From contig JAGRJY010000055.1 of the NCBI GenBank assembly GCA_020442465.1, forward strand, positions 1 through 46,187: a stretch of 46,187 nucleotides of DNA. Direction: 5' to 3'. Positions 28,259-38,593 of this stretch are shown piece by piece. This stretch comes from Lysobacterales bacterium (GTDB lineage Bacteria > Pseudomonadota > Gammaproteobacteria > Xanthomonadales > Xanthomonadaceae). Both the position numbers and the translations under genes were made by a program. Below the pieces are notes generated by a model. That model made no database searches. It was not told where the DNA came from and saw only the letters and a program-made list of their open reading frames with translations. The first letter of the stretch is position 1. The number at the start of each line of letters is the position of its first letter.

Positions 28259-28264
28259 GACAAT
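28259..28264 (+). promoter_or_regulatory. Predicted ccoN -10 element
   Basis: GACAAT matches four of six consensus bases and would start transcription near 28271, about 41 bases after the FNR box centre and 30 bases before the ccoN ATG. A second -10-like hexamer, TATATT at 28242-28247, is closer to consensus but is badly placed for class II activation. Confidence 0.5.
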
Positions 28265-28300
28265 GCGCACTGACCCTTGCGGGATATCGAGGCCTGTTCC

Positions 28301-29734
28301 ATGACCATCAATGAACGTTACAACGACAAGGTGGTTCGCCAGTTTGCGGTGATGACCCTTGTCTGGGGCATCGTCGGCATGGCTGTCGGACTCCTGATCG
28401 CGGCCCAGCTCTACTGGCCGGCGCTCAATTTCGACCTGCCATGGCTGACCTACAGCCGCCTCCGCCCCCTGCATACCAACGCGGTGATCTTCGCCTTCGG
28501 TGGCTGCGCCCTGTTTGCCACCAGCCTCTACTGCGTGCAGCGCACCAGTCACGCCAGGCTGATCTCCGACCGTCTTGCCTCGTTCGTGTTCTGGGGCTGG
28601 CAGCTGGTCATCGTGCTCGCCGCGATCTCGCTGCCCATGGGGTGGACCCAGGGCAAGGAGTACGCCGAGCTGGAATGGCCGATCGACTGGCTCATCACCG
28701 TGGTCTGGGTCGCCTACGCGGTGCTGTTCTTCGGCACCATCGTCAAACGACGGGTGGAACACATCTACGTCGCCAACTGGTTCTTCGGCGCGTACATCAT
28801 CACCATCGCCGTGCTGCACATCGTCAACAACCTCGCCTTGCCGGTCACCCTGACCAAGAGCTATGGGGTCTACACCGGCGCAGTCGACGCCATGGTGCAG
28901 TGGTGGTACGGCCACAATGCCGTGGGCTTCTTCCTGACCGCCGGATTCCTCGGGATGATGTACTACTTCGTGCCGAAACAGGTCGGCCGGCCGATCTATT
29001 CGTACCGATTGTCGATCGTGCATTTCTGGGCGCTGATCGCCATCTACATGTGGGCAGGCCCCCACCACCTTCAGTACACCGCCCTGCCGGACTGGGCACA
29101 GTCACTCGGCATGGTGTTCTCGCTGGTGCTGCTGGCCCCGAGCTGGGGCGGCGCGATCAACGGCATCATGACCCTGGCCGGCGTGTGGCACAAACTGCGC
29201 ACCGACCCGATCATCAAGTTCCTCATCGTGTCGCTCTCGTTCTACATGATGAGCACGTTCGAGGGGCCGATAATGTCGATCAAGACGGTCAACTCGCTCA
29301 GTCACTACACCGACTGGACGATCGGTCATGTGCATTCGGGTGCGCTGGGCTGGGTAGCCATGATCTCGCTGGGCTCGATGTACATGCTCTACCCGCGCCT
29401 GCTGGGCCTGAAGGAGATGTACTCCACCCGATTGATCGACACCCACTTCTGGGTGCACACGATCGGGGTGGTGTTCTACATCGCATCGATGTGGGTGGCC
29501 GGCATCAACCAGGGTCTGATGTGGCGCGCCACCAACGCTGACGGCACGCTGACCTACAGCTTCGTCGAGTCGCTGGTCGCCACCTATCCCTACTACCTGG
29601 TGCGCTTCCTCGGTGGCCTGCTCGTGGTGGGCGGCATGCTGATCATGGCCTGGAACGTGTTCAAGACCTTCCAGATGGCGCGTTCGGAAGTGGAAGAGCC
29701 CGAAGTGCTCGACCCGGCCGTGGCGCACGCCTGA
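28301..29734 (+). CDS. ccoN: cbb3 cytochrome c oxidase subunit I
   Basis: A 477-residue, 12-span catalytic subunit holding low-spin heme b, the heme b3-CuB oxygen-reducing centre and a proton channel. Heme and copper ligands are visible in [46 protein letters not shown] and [13 protein letters not shown]. The tyrosine of the C-family active site is in the expected region. ATG at 28301 gives the usual N-terminus; an in-frame TTG at 28277 is less likely and would sit on the predicted leader. First gene of the locus, controlled by the FNR-type site upstream. Confidence 0.97.
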   Translation: MTINERYNDKVVRQFAVMTLVWGIVGMAVGLLIAAQLYWPALNFDLPWLTYSRLRPLHTNAVIFAFGGCALFATSLYCVQRTSHARLISDRLASFVFWGWQLVIVLAAISLPMGWTQGKEYAELEWPIDWLITVVWVAYAVLFFGTIVKRRVEHIYVANWFFGAYIITIAVLHIVNNLALPVTLTKSYGVYTGAVDAMVQWWYGHNAVGFFLTAGFLGMMYYFVPKQVGRPIYSYRLSIVHFWALIAIYMWAGPHHLQYTALPDWAQSLGMVFSLVLLAPSWGGAINGIMTLAGVWHKLRTDPIIKFLIVSLSFYMMSTFEGPIMSIKTVNSLSHYTDWTIGHVHSGALGWVAMISLGSMYMLYPRLLGLKEMYSTRLIDTHFWVHTIGVVFYIASMWVAGINQGLMWRATNADGTLTYSFVESLVATYPYYLVRFLGGLLVVGGMLIMAWNVFKTFQMARSEVEEPEVLDPAVAHA

Positions 29735-29735
29735 C

Positions 29736-29855
29736 ATGAGCACGAATCCCACCGCCCCACCCCGCCCGCTGCGGCGACGCGACAACACAGCGCGCTGCAT
29801 GCGGCAGGGCGCGTTCGCCGACTTTCATTGCAGACACGGAGTCATCACTCCATGA
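29736..29855 (+). CDS. Possible 39-residue ORF between ccoN and ccoO
   Basis: An ATG one base after the ccoN stop opens a 39-codon frame ([17 protein letters not shown] at its start, ending HGVITP) that stops in an ATGA overlap with the ccoO start. It is basic and lacks a membrane span. No homologue was recognised. The exact fit between two cistrons suggests translational coupling, but the frame could be chance in GC-rich DNA; no strong ribosome binding site is seen. Confidence 0.3.
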   Translation: MSTNPTAPPRPLRRRDNTARCMRQGAFADFHCRHGVITP

Positions 29856-30520
29856 GCCACGAAAAACTCGAGAAGAACGTCGCCCTGATGGGCGTCCTCA
29901 TCGCGGTGGCGATCAGTTTCGGCGGGTTGGCCGAAATCGTCCCGCTGATGTTCCAGGCCGAAGCGGTCGAGCCGGCACCGGGCGTCAAACCCTACCCGGC
30001 GCTGCAGCTGGCCGGCCGGGACGTGTACGTCCGCGAGGGGTGCTACAACTGCCACTCGCAGATGGTCCGCACCCTGCGCTTCGAAACCGCGCGCTATGGC
30101 CACTACTCGCTGGCCGGAGAGTCGGTCTACGACCGTCCGTTCCAGTGGGGAAGCAAGCGCACCGGGCCTGATCTGGCGCGCGTCGGCGGTCGCTACTCCG
30201 ACGATTGGCATCGTGTGCACCTGGCCAATCCGCGCGACGTGGTGCCGGAGTCCAACATGCCGGGCTATCCGTGGCTGGCGGCCAACAAGGTCGACCCGGG
30301 CACCGTCGTGAAGCACATGCAGGCATTGCGCACGCTCGGCGACCCGTACACCGACGAAGACATCGCCGGAGCCGCTGCTGCGGTCGAAGGCAAGACCGAA
30401 CTGGACGCCGTCGTGGCCTATCTGCAGGACCTGGGACGTCACGCCCCGCGTCCCGGCGAGCGCAGCACCGCTGCGGTGACTGCGCCGACCGAGGCATCAA
30501 GCGCGGGAGGCCAGCCATGA
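29852..30520 (+). CDS. ccoO: cbb3 oxidase subunit II, monoheme cytochrome c
   Basis: A 222-residue membrane-anchored cytochrome c carrying electrons to CcoN. An N-terminal membrane span ([25 protein letters not shown]) precedes the [19 protein letters not shown] signature, here [18 protein letters not shown] with one CxxCH; the axial Met lies in [13 protein letters not shown] at 29852 is chosen by family length and a GGAG 12 bases upstream. It overlaps ccoQ by four bases. Confidence 0.96.
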   Translation: MSHEKLEKNVALMGVLIAVAISFGGLAEIVPLMFQAEAVEPAPGVKPYPALQLAGRDVYVREGCYNCHSQMVRTLRFETARYGHYSLAGESVYDRPFQWGSKRTGPDLARVGGRYSDDWHRVHLANPRDVVPESNMPGYPWLAANKVDPGTVVKHMQALRTLGDPYTDEDIAGAAAAVEGKTELDAVVAYLQDLGRHAPRPGERSTAAVTAPTEASSAGGQP

Positions 30521-30690
30521 TCCAGGGAATCATCACCGGCTTCCTGCTGGTCGCCTTCGTCGGCGGCTGGATCTGGCTCTACGGCAAGGCTCGCCAGCCT
30601 GCGCTGGACGCCGCGGCGCGCATGCCGCTGGAAGACGAGCCTGTGCCCGCCGCTAACGCTTCCTTCAAGCAAGCAGAGGATCGGCCATGA
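30517..30690 (+). CDS. ccoQ: cbb3 oxidase small subunit CcoQ
   Basis: A 57-residue single-span protein ([19 protein letters not shown]) with a short charged tail. In other bacteria CcoQ stabilises the binding of CcoP to the core complex. It starts in ATGA overlap with ccoO and ends in ATGA overlap with ccoP, a tightly coupled arrangement, as normal for ccoNOQP. Confidence 0.9.
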   Translation: MIQGIITGFLLVAFVGGWIWLYGKARQPALDAAARMPLEDEPVPAANASFKQAEDRP

Positions 30691-31619
30691 GCACGTTCTG
30701 GTCCGTATTCATCATCCTGTTGGTCGTCGTGAACATCGTCGGCTGTGTCTGGCTGCTCTGGTGGACGTCAAGGCGTCGCCCGGGCGAAGGCGAAACCACC
30801 GGTCACGTCTGGGACGGCGATATTCGCGAATACAACAAACCGTTGCCGCGCTGGTGGATCAACCTGTTCTACCTCACCATCGTGTTCACCCTTGGCTACC
30901 TGATCTGGTATCCGGGCGCGGGGAGTTTTGCCGGCACCAGCGGCTGGACTTCGGCCAAGCAGCACGATGCCGAGCGCGACGTCGAGGAAGCCAAGACCGC
31001 CGAGGCGCTGGCGCCCTACGCCAATCAGCCGATCGACCAGCTGGCCGCCGACCCCAAGGCCGTGGAATACGGCCGCGCCGTGTTCGCCGCCAACTGCGCC
31101 ACCTGCCACGGTTCGGACGCGCGTGGCGCGAAGGGCTTCCCCAACCTGACCGATCACAGCTGGCAGTGGGGCGGCGATCCGCAAACCGTGCTGACCACGA
31201 TCCTCGAAGGACGTCAGGCCGCGATGCCGCCGTTCGCAGCCTTGCTTGGCAGCGACCAGGCGGTTCTGGAAACGGCGGTCTATGTGCAGAGCCTGTCGGG
31301 TACTCCGGTGGATCCCGCGCTCGCCGCTGCCGGCAAGCCGCGATTCGACATGGTGTGCATCGCGTGTCATGGCCCCGAGGGCAAGGGCAACCCGGCTTTG
31401 GGAGCACCGGACCTCACCGACGACGTGTGGCTCTATGGCAGCGATTTCGACACCATTCGCACGGCGATCGTGCAGGGCCGCGCCGGCATGATGCCCGCTC
31501 ATCGCGACTTGATTGGCGAGACGCGCGCCCGGCTGGTGGGCGCATGGGTGTGGTCGCAGTCCCGGTCTGCTGATTCCGAGGGCCACGGCGGTGGTCATGG
31601 TGGCGAGGCCGCGCCGTGA
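30687..31619 (+). CDS. ccoP: cbb3 oxidase subunit III, diheme cytochrome c
   Basis: A 310-residue protein with two N-terminal spans (FWSVFIILLVVVNIVGCVWLL and INLFYLTIVFTLGYLIWY) and a periplasmic domain with two heme motifs, CATCHG and CIACHG, and Met ligand candidates in GRQAAMPPF and GRAGMMPAHR. The segment GHVWDGDIREYNKPLPRWW is the family signature. It accepts electrons from soluble cytochromes c. The C-terminus is His/Gly rich (HGGGHGG), a possible metal-binding tail. Confidence 0.96.
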   Translation: MSTFWSVFIILLVVVNIVGCVWLLWWTSRRRPGEGETTGHVWDGDIREYNKPLPRWWINLFYLTIVFTLGYLIWYPGAGSFAGTSGWTSAKQHDAERDVEEAKTAEALAPYANQPIDQLAADPKAVEYGRAVFAANCATCHGSDARGAKGFPNLTDHSWQWGGDPQTVLTTILEGRQAAMPPFAALLGSDQAVLETAVYVQSLSGTPVDPALAAAGKPRFDMVCIACHGPEGKGNPALGAPDLTDDVWLYGSDFDTIRTAIVQGRAGMMPAHRDLIGETRARLVGAWVWSQSRSADSEGHGGGHGGEAAP

Positions 31620-31906
31620 CGCAAGCCGAGCCGCAGGCCTTCGATCACCCGCCCCGGCCGCTGGCACAGCGGCTCGGGGCGATTCTCTGGCCCAGTTTTT
31701 TTGCGGCTGGCGTATCGACCATGGTGTTCTTCGCATTCATCGATCCGCTCGAGTTGCGCGACATCAGCTTCGTCGACTGGGAGATCAACCGCGAACTCGG
31801 CTACACGATCGGCTTCTTCATGTTCTGGCTGGCCACCGCCGCGTCGTCCCTCTTCACCTGGATCCTGCTGCGTCCGGCGAGCCGCTTCAATCGGCCGCTG
31901 GAGTGA
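31616..31906 (+). CDS. Small two-span membrane protein in the cbb3 operon
   Basis: A 96-residue protein starting at GTG in GTGA overlap with the ccoP stop, so co-expressed with the oxidase. Two hydrophobic spans (LWPSFFAAGVSTMVFFAFI and GYTIGFFMFWLATAASSLFTWILL) are separated by an acidic DPLELRDISFVDWEI loop. No family name was recognised; such a small membrane protein is often found after ccoP in related bacteria (inference from memory). A role in oxidase stability is plausible but unproven. Confidence 0.8.
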   Translation: MTQAEPQAFDHPPRPLAQRLGAILWPSFFAAGVSTMVFFAFIDPLELRDISFVDWEINRELGYTIGFFMFWLATAASSLFTWILLRPASRFNRPLE

Positions 31907-32151
31907 TCGGCCAAGGTGCTGGTGATGGCGAACGGCGGCTGCTGCACAAGGAACGGTCTGCGAAGGACGCGCAAGCCTCTCCGAAGACAATCGCGTCCCG
32001 CGGCAGACTCCGCCCGTCAGCTTGAATCAGTGTCCCGGACGTTCACAGTGTCCTGCTCCCCTGCCCCACGCTCCGGACGCATGTCGCGTCATGCGCGAGC
32101 AGCCCAGCATGTTCGCAATCAGCCCCTACGGAACAAGGTTACGAAAGCAGC

Positions 32152-33702
<1,551 letters not shown>

Positions 33703-33706
33703 GCCC

Positions 33707-34201
33707 ATGCATCCGACGCCCACCCGCTGGCACCGCGAGCCCATGGCCTGGCTGGTCTGGGGGCTGCCCGCCGCCGTCGTGGTCGCCGGGTTCGCCACGC
33801 TGGCGATTGCGATCCGTGCCGGGGGCAGCGATGCGACCGCCGATCCGGTGCAGCGCATGGCCCAGGTGCAAACCACGGACATCGAGGCAGACCGCGTCGC
33901 TGCCGCGCGCGGCCTCGCCGCTTCGCTGCGCATCCATGGTGATCAGCTCGAGCTCCAGCTGCTCGGCTCCGCGTCCGAACAGGCGCTGACCTTACGACTG
34001 TCCCATCCCGCACGCGCCGAGGATGACCGCGAGCTGAGTTTGCGTCGGGAAGGCGATCGCTGGACCGGACGCGTAGCCTTGCCGAATTCGGCGCACTGGC
34101 AGGTGAGCCTCGTCCCCGATGATCGCAGTTGGCGCCTGGACGGCGAACTCGATGCGTCCACCGGGCTGGCGATTCTGAAGCCGCGATTCGGCGATGGATG
34201 A
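33707..34201 (+). CDS. ccoH: FixH/CcoH family assembly protein
   Basis: A 164-residue protein with one N-terminal membrane span (MAWLVWGLPAAVVVAGFATLAI) and a periplasmic beta-rich domain. HPARAEDDRELSLRREGDRW and WQVSLVPDDRSWRLDGEL match the FixH pattern. FixH/CcoH is needed for stable cbb3 assembly, with CcoI in copper supply. It starts four bases after ccoG and overlaps ccoI by eight bases. Confidence 0.88.
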   Translation: MHPTPTRWHREPMAWLVWGLPAAVVVAGFATLAIAIRAGGSDATADPVQRMAQVQTTDIEADRVAAARGLAASLRIHGDQLELQLLGSASEQALTLRLSHPARAEDDRELSLRREGDRWTGRVALPNSAHWQVSLVPDDRSWRLDGELDASTGLAILKPRFGDG

Positions 34202-36620
34202 GCGCATCACTGCGGCGTGTTTCCACTGCAACGAGCCGATCGATGCGCGCATGCGCGTGGTCGATGCAGGCCATCCTGATCGCGCGTACTGCTGTCAGGG
34301 GTGCGCGGCAGCAGCGCGATTCATCCAGTCTGCCGGACTCGCCGACTACTATCGGCTGCGCAGCGCCAGCGCCGGCCCGGCGATCGACACCGATTTCTCG
34401 CTGTGGGATCGGGCCGAACTGCTCGATGCCCACAGCACGCCCTGCCCGGTCGGGCGCGAGATCACCGTACTCAGCGACGGCATGCGCTGTGCCGCGTGCG
34501 CGTGGCTCATCGACCGCAGCCTGAGCCGCGAGCCGTCGGTGGATCGCGTGCAGGCGAACGCGGTGACAGGACGCATTCGCATTCGCTGGGATCCGTCCGT
34601 GCAGCCGCTGAGCGCCCTGCTCGACCGCATCGCGCGGCTCGGCTATCCGGTTTCCCTGGCGCCTGACGCGTCGCTGGAGCAGCGTCGCCTGCGCGACCGG
34701 CGCATGATGATGCTGCGCATCGGCGTGGCGGCATTGGGCGCGCTGCAGGCGATGATGTTTGCCGAGGCGTTGTATCTCGATTTCGATCGCGCCATGCCTG
34801 AGTCGACGCGCGATTTCTTTCGCTGGCTCACCTTGCTGGTGAGCACACCGGTGGTGTTCTTCTCGGGCTGGCCGTTCATCGCCGGCATGCTGCGCGAACT
34901 GCGCGCCCGGGTGCTGGGCATGGATACGCTGATCGCCGGTTCCATTCTTCTCGCCTATGCGGCGAGCCTGGTCGAGACGCTGCGCGGCGGGCCCCACGTG
35001 TGGTTCGATGCCGCGGTGATGTTCGTGCTCTTTCTGCTCGCGGCCCGCGGGCTCGACCAGTTCGCCCGCGCACGCGCCAACGCCCAGGTCGACCGTCTGG
35101 CCCGCGCGACTCCCCAGTGGGCTCGCCGCGTCACCGAGGATGGCGGCACGCAGTCGGTACCCATCGCGGCACTCAGCGCGGGTGACGTGGTGGAGGTCGC
35201 CGTGGGGTCGTGCCTGCCCGCCGACGGCGAACTGCTGGACGACGCCGAACTCGACGAGTCGCTGCTGACCGGTGAGTCACGTCCGCAGTCGCGTGCTCGC
35301 GGCGAGCGCGTGCTCGCAGGAAGTCAGTGTGTGGCGTCGCCGATTCGGGTCCGTGTCGAGCAGATCGGTCAACGCACCTGGATTTCTTCGCTGGTGCGTG
35401 CGGTCGAAGCAGCGCAGGCTGACCGGCCTGCCGCGGCCCGGCACGCCGACCGTCTGGCATCGCGATTCGTCACCACGCTGCTGATCGTCGCGGCGGCCAC
35501 CTACCTGGGCTGGCTGGCGACACAGCCCGAGCGCACCTTCGAGGTGTTTCTCGCCGTGTTGGTCATCAGCTGTCCCTGCGCGCTGTCGCTCGCTGTCCCC
35601 ACCGCACTGGTCGTCACCCACGGCGCGCTGGCCCGAGCCGGACTGCTCGCACTCCGACCCGACCGCATGCACGAGCTGGCCTCGCTGGGGCATCTCGTGG
35701 TCGACAAGACCGGCACGCTCAGTGTCGGCGCGCCCGAGCTCGTCGACACCCGGACCTTTGCCGACTGCACCGACGCGCAGGCGCGCAGCGCGGCAGCGGC
35801 CCTCGAGCATGCCGCCGGGCATCCGCTCGCGCGCGCGTTCGCCGCGCACGCGCGTGCCGACGTCGTCGCGACCCACGTCACGGTGCATCCCGGGGCGGGG
35901 GTCGAAGGCACGATCGACGGTCAATCCATGCGCCTCGGCAGCGCTCCCTTCGCCCTCGGGCAAGTGGATGACGGCGCGCTCTGGCTCGCCACAGGCGGGC
36001 GCCGCATCGCCCGATTTGCCACGGCCGATCGTCTGCGGGCGGATGCACGCAGCACCGTGTCGTCGTTGAGGCAGGTCGGTGTGACCTGCACGCTGGCCAG
36101 CGGCGACGCAGAGACCCCGGTGGGCGACGCGGCCCGCGCCGTCGGTATCGATTCCTGGCACGCACGCATGACGCCTCAGGGCAAGCTCGATCTGCTTCGA
36201 AGCCTGCGCGCCGACGCTCAGGTGGTGGGCATGCTCGGCGACGGCATCAACGACGCCCCCGTACTCGCCGGCGCCGACGTGTCGATTGCCATGGCATCGG
36301 GCAACCCGGTTGCCCATCACGCCGCCGACTTTGTCCTGCTGCATGGCCGGCTCGGCGCCTTGCCTGAAGGCATCGCGCTGGCGAGACGATCCGAGCGCAT
36401 CATTCGACAGAATCTGGCCTGGGCTGCAGCGTACAACTTCGTCGCCCTGCCCTTCGCCGTGCTCGGTCTGGTGACGCCCTGGGCCGCCGCGTTGGGCATG
36501 ACGGCGTCATCCCTCATCGTCACCCTCAACGCCCTGCGCATCGCCCGAGGCGGCAAGACGCAGGTAAACACCGCGTCCGAGTCGCATGGGGTCCAACCTG
36601 ACCTGGGTCAGACCGCATGA
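34194..36620 (+). CDS. ccoI: Copper-translocating P-type ATPase CcoI (CopA2/FixI)
   Basis: An 808-residue P1B ATPase supplying copper for the CuB centre. The N-terminus has a cysteine pair set (CFHCNEPI and CCQGCAAAA, typical of FixI) then an HMA domain with GMRCAACAWLID. Membrane copper site CPCALSLA, phosphorylation motif DKTGTLS, TGES and GDGINDAPVL are all present, so the pump should be functional. ATG at 34194 overlaps ccoH by eight bases and its stop overlaps the ccoS start as ATGA. Confidence 0.95.
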   Translation: MDERITAACFHCNEPIDARMRVVDAGHPDRAYCCQGCAAAARFIQSAGLADYYRLRSASAGPAIDTDFSLWDRAELLDAHSTPCPVGREITVLSDGMRCAACAWLIDRSLSREPSVDRVQANAVTGRIRIRWDPSVQPLSALLDRIARLGYPVSLAPDASLEQRRLRDRRMMMLRIGVAALGALQAMMFAEALYLDFDRAMPESTRDFFRWLTLLVSTPVVFFSGWPFIAGMLRELRARVLGMDTLIAGSILLAYAASLVETLRGGPHVWFDAAVMFVLFLLAARGLDQFARARANAQVDRLARATPQWARRVTEDGGTQSVPIAALSAGDVVEVAVGSCLPADGELLDDAELDESLLTGESRPQSRARGERVLAGSQCVASPIRVRVEQIGQRTWISSLVRAVEAAQADRPAAARHADRLASRFVTTLLIVAAATYLGWLATQPERTFEVFLAVLVISCPCALSLAVPTALVVTHGALARAGLLALRPDRMHELASLGHLVVDKTGTLSVGAPELVDTRTFADCTDAQARSAAAALEHAAGHPLARAFAAHARADVVATHVTVHPGAGVEGTIDGQSMRLGSAPFALGQVDDGALWLATGGRRIARFATADRLRADARSTVSSLRQVGVTCTLASGDAETPVGDAARAVGIDSWHARMTPQGKLDLLRSLRADAQVVGMLGDGINDAPVLAGADVSIAMASGNPVAHHAADFVLLHGRLGALPEGIALARRSERIIRQNLAWAAAYNFVALPFAVLGLVTPWAAALGMTASSLIVTLNALRIARGGKTQVNTASESHGVQPDLGQTA

Positions 36621-36802
36621 ACATCCTGCTTGTGCTCATTCCGATCAGTCTCGTGCTGCTGGGCATCGCCACCTGGGCGCTGGTGTGGGCGGTGCGCAAG
36701 GGACAATTCGACGACCTGGAGACGCCTGCCGTCGCCATGCTGGCGGATGACGATCTCGATGGACCACCCGAGCTGCCCAAGCGCGACGGCGAGGCGCCTT
36801 GA
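36617..36802 (+). CDS. ccoS: cbb3 oxidase maturation protein CcoS
   Basis: A 61-residue single-span protein (ILLVLIPISLVLLGIATWALVWAV) with the family's cytosolic FDDLE motif (KGQFDDLETPA). CcoS is required for cofactor insertion into CcoN. The gene is coupled by a four-base overlap to ccoI and its stop overlaps the next start. Confidence 0.92.
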   Translation: MNILLVLIPISLVLLGIATWALVWAVRKGQFDDLETPAVAMLADDDLDGPPELPKRDGEAP

Positions 36803-37524
36803 TGGCCGTCGATTGGCTGCTGCTGACGGGAGCCCTGCTGAGCGGACTGCTCGGTAGCGTGCACTGCATCGCGATGTGCGGAGGGATCGCCGTCGGCCTG
36901 TCTTCGGGCGTGGATCGCGGGAACGCCGCGGCCGCAGCGTGGCGCCTCAATCTCGGCCGCATCGCCGGCTACTCCCTTGCCGGTGCCGCGGTCGGCGGTT
37001 TGGGCGCAGGCCTGCTGAGTATCGCCCGGTCCGAGCCGCTGCAATGGACATTGCGCGCAATGGTAGGCGCCATCCTCATCGTGGCGGCCTTGCGCATTCT
37101 GTGGCCACGCCTCTCGTGGGTCCGTCCGGCGGTGGAATCGCGTGTTTGGTCGCTCATGCAGCCATGGCTGCGTGGCTTGCTGCCCGCCCGCACAGCCACT
37201 CGCCAGCTGATTGCGGGGGCGCTGTGGGGCTGGCTGCCCTGCGGTTTGTCGATGACCCTGCTGAGCGCGGCCTGGCTGACGGCCAGCGCCCGGGAAGGCG
37301 CGCTGGTCATGGCGACTTTCGGCTTGGGCACAGCCGTCACCATGGTTCCGCTCACCTGGAGCGGGCAGCGCATCGGATTCTGGCTGCAGCGGCCGCGCAT
37401 GCGGCGTGCGGGAGGCTGGGTGCTGATGGCCTGCGGCGTGTTGACCCTGTCGGCGCCGGCATTGGCCCAACACCCTGCCGCACACGCGATTCTCAGCGCA
37501 CTGGGCTGTCAGTCCCTGATCTAG
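36802..37524 (+). CDS. TauE/SafE or DsbD-like membrane protein at the end of ccoGHIS
   Basis: A 240-residue, roughly six-span membrane protein. The conserved blocks GSVHCIAMCGGIAVGLSSG and WGWLPCGLSMTLLSAAW place paired cysteines in or near membrane helices, as in the cytochrome c biogenesis transmembrane (DsbD_2) family; databases often name such proteins sulfite exporter TauE/SafE. ATG at 36802 shares one base with the ccoS stop (a TTG at 36799 is also in frame). It probably helps metal or redox supply to the oxidase, an inference from position. Confidence 0.85.
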   Translation: MAVDWLLLTGALLSGLLGSVHCIAMCGGIAVGLSSGVDRGNAAAAAWRLNLGRIAGYSLAGAAVGGLGAGLLSIARSEPLQWTLRAMVGAILIVAALRILWPRLSWVRPAVESRVWSLMQPWLRGLLPARTATRQLIAGALWGWLPCGLSMTLLSAAWLTASAREGALVMATFGLGTAVTMVPLTWSGQRIGFWLQRPRMRRAGGWVLMACGVLTLSAPALAQHPAAHAILSALGCQSLI

Positions 37525-37767
37525 TGAGGCGAATCGAAGGGCGCCGGCGACCACAACTTCGAGAAGGCCTGTCGACCGGAAGTGACCGGAGTTTCGGTGA
37601 CCGGCACTCGGTCCGGCTCGGCCGTTCGAGGCACCACGCGAACGGCGTGCACCCCGTCTGTGAGTGTTGGTGTTTTGTCCGAAGGAGAAGAGCCAGAGCG
37701 TCAGCGACGGTGACCACGAGAGCGCTGCGTCGATCGCTTCGTCGATTGGCTGTGCACCGGTTTCGAT

Positions 37768-37844
37768 TGGTCGGGACGGCCGGATTTGAACCGACGACCC
37801 TCTGCCCCCCAGGCAGATGCGCTACCAGACTGCGCTACGCCCCG
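37768..37844 (-). tRNA. tRNA-Pro(GGG)
   Basis: The acceptor stem CGGGGCG pairs with CGTCCCG (one G-U). The anticodon stem TCTGC / GCAGA holds a CTGGGGG loop with anticodon GGG. The T arm reads CGGTTCAAATCCG and CCA is encoded. It is 77 nt including CCA and lies just downstream of merR, as in other gammaproteobacteria. Confidence 0.95.
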
Positions 37845-37881
37845 ACATGAAACCGTCCCGGCCTTGCGCCGGGAGCCGCGT

Positions 37882-37887
37882 AGTATA
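37882..37887 (-). promoter_or_regulatory. -10 element of tRNA-Pro
   Basis: TATACT reads on the minus strand 38 bases upstream of the tRNA 5' end. No clear -35 is seen 17 bases further up. Confidence 0.45.
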
Positions 37888-37925
37888 GACGAAGGTGGAC
37901 CGAAGTGCTGCCGGACTGTCGATAG

Positions 37926-38282
37926 TCAGCGCTTCAGCATCTGCAGGACTTCTTCCAGCTCCATCCGCACCTGGCGGACGATCTGAAGACTGAGCGTGGT
38001 TTCAGCCTTGCCCTGCTCGCCTTCAAGACGCTGGCGGGCACCGGTGATGGTGAATCCCTGTTCGTACAGCAGCGAGCGGATCTGGCGAATCGTCAGGACG
38101 TCGTGTCGCTGGTAGTAGCGGCGATTGCCGCGACGCTTGACCGGATTCAGGCCGGGAAACTCGGTCTCCCAGTAGCGAAGCACGTGTGGCTTCACGTCGC
38201 ACAGCTCACTGACTTCACCGATGGTGAAGTATCGCTTGGCCGGGATCGGCGGAAGCTCGCTGTTACTGCCCGGATCCAGCAT
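37926..38282 (-). CDS. MerR-family transcriptional regulator
   Basis: A 118-residue regulator with the MerR winged helix at the N-terminus: [28 protein letters not shown] then [13 protein letters not shown] and [16 protein letters not shown]. The C-terminus is a short coiled dimerisation helix ([18 protein letters not shown]) without metal cysteines, so it is of the small downstream-of-ihfA type, function unknown. It overlaps ihfA by 20 bases, showing translational coupling. Confidence 0.92.
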   Translation of the reverse strand: MLDPGSNSELPPIPAKRYFTIGEVSELCDVKPHVLRYWETEFPGLNPVKRRGNRRYYQRHDVLTIRQIRSLLYEQGFTITGARQRLEGEQGKAETTLSLQIVRQVRMELEEVLQMLKR

Positions 38283-38562
38283 AGGCCTCCACGCGCTCCT
38301 TCAGCTTCTGACCCGGTCGAAACGTCACCACGGTGCGCGCCGAGATCGGGATTTCTTCGCCGGTCTTGGGATTGCGCCCGGGACGCTGGTTCTTCTTGCG
38401 CAGATCGAAATTGCCGAAGCCGGAGAGTTTGACCTGCTGGCCGCGCTCAAGCGCTTCGCGCAGAACGTCGAAGAACGCGTCGACGAACTCCTTGGCTTCT
38501 CGCTTGTTCAGTCCAACGTCCTGAAACAACCGGTCAGCCATCTCGGCCTTGGTCAATGCCAT
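38263..38562 (-). CDS. ihfA: Integration host factor subunit alpha
   Basis: A 99-residue DNA-bending protein. The sequence [26 protein letters not shown] and the beta-arm region [14 protein letters not shown] with the Pro intercalation residue, then [15 protein letters not shown], are those of IHF-alpha. It works as a heterodimer with IHF-beta. It lies 31 bp after pheT on the same strand, as in most gammaproteobacteria. Confidence 0.97.
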   Translation of the reverse strand: MALTKAEMADRLFQDVGLNKREAKEFVDAFFDVLREALERGQQVKLSGFGNFDLRKKNQRPGRNPKTGEEIPISARTVVTFRPGQKLKERVEAYAGSGQ

Positions 38563-38593
38563 GTACTCCCCTGTACGACTTGCCGCCTTCCCC

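Noticed and set aside
37574..37613. Three GACCGG direct repeats after the TauE-like gene, with an inverted GGTCCGG
   Set aside because: Spacing is irregular (10 and 15 bases) and such short GC repeats are expected by chance here; no binding-site family recognised.
37525..37850. A frame extending the TauE-like region into the tRNA-Pro gene
   Set aside because: It is a shifted reading frame that runs through the tRNA; the membrane protein stops normally at 37524.
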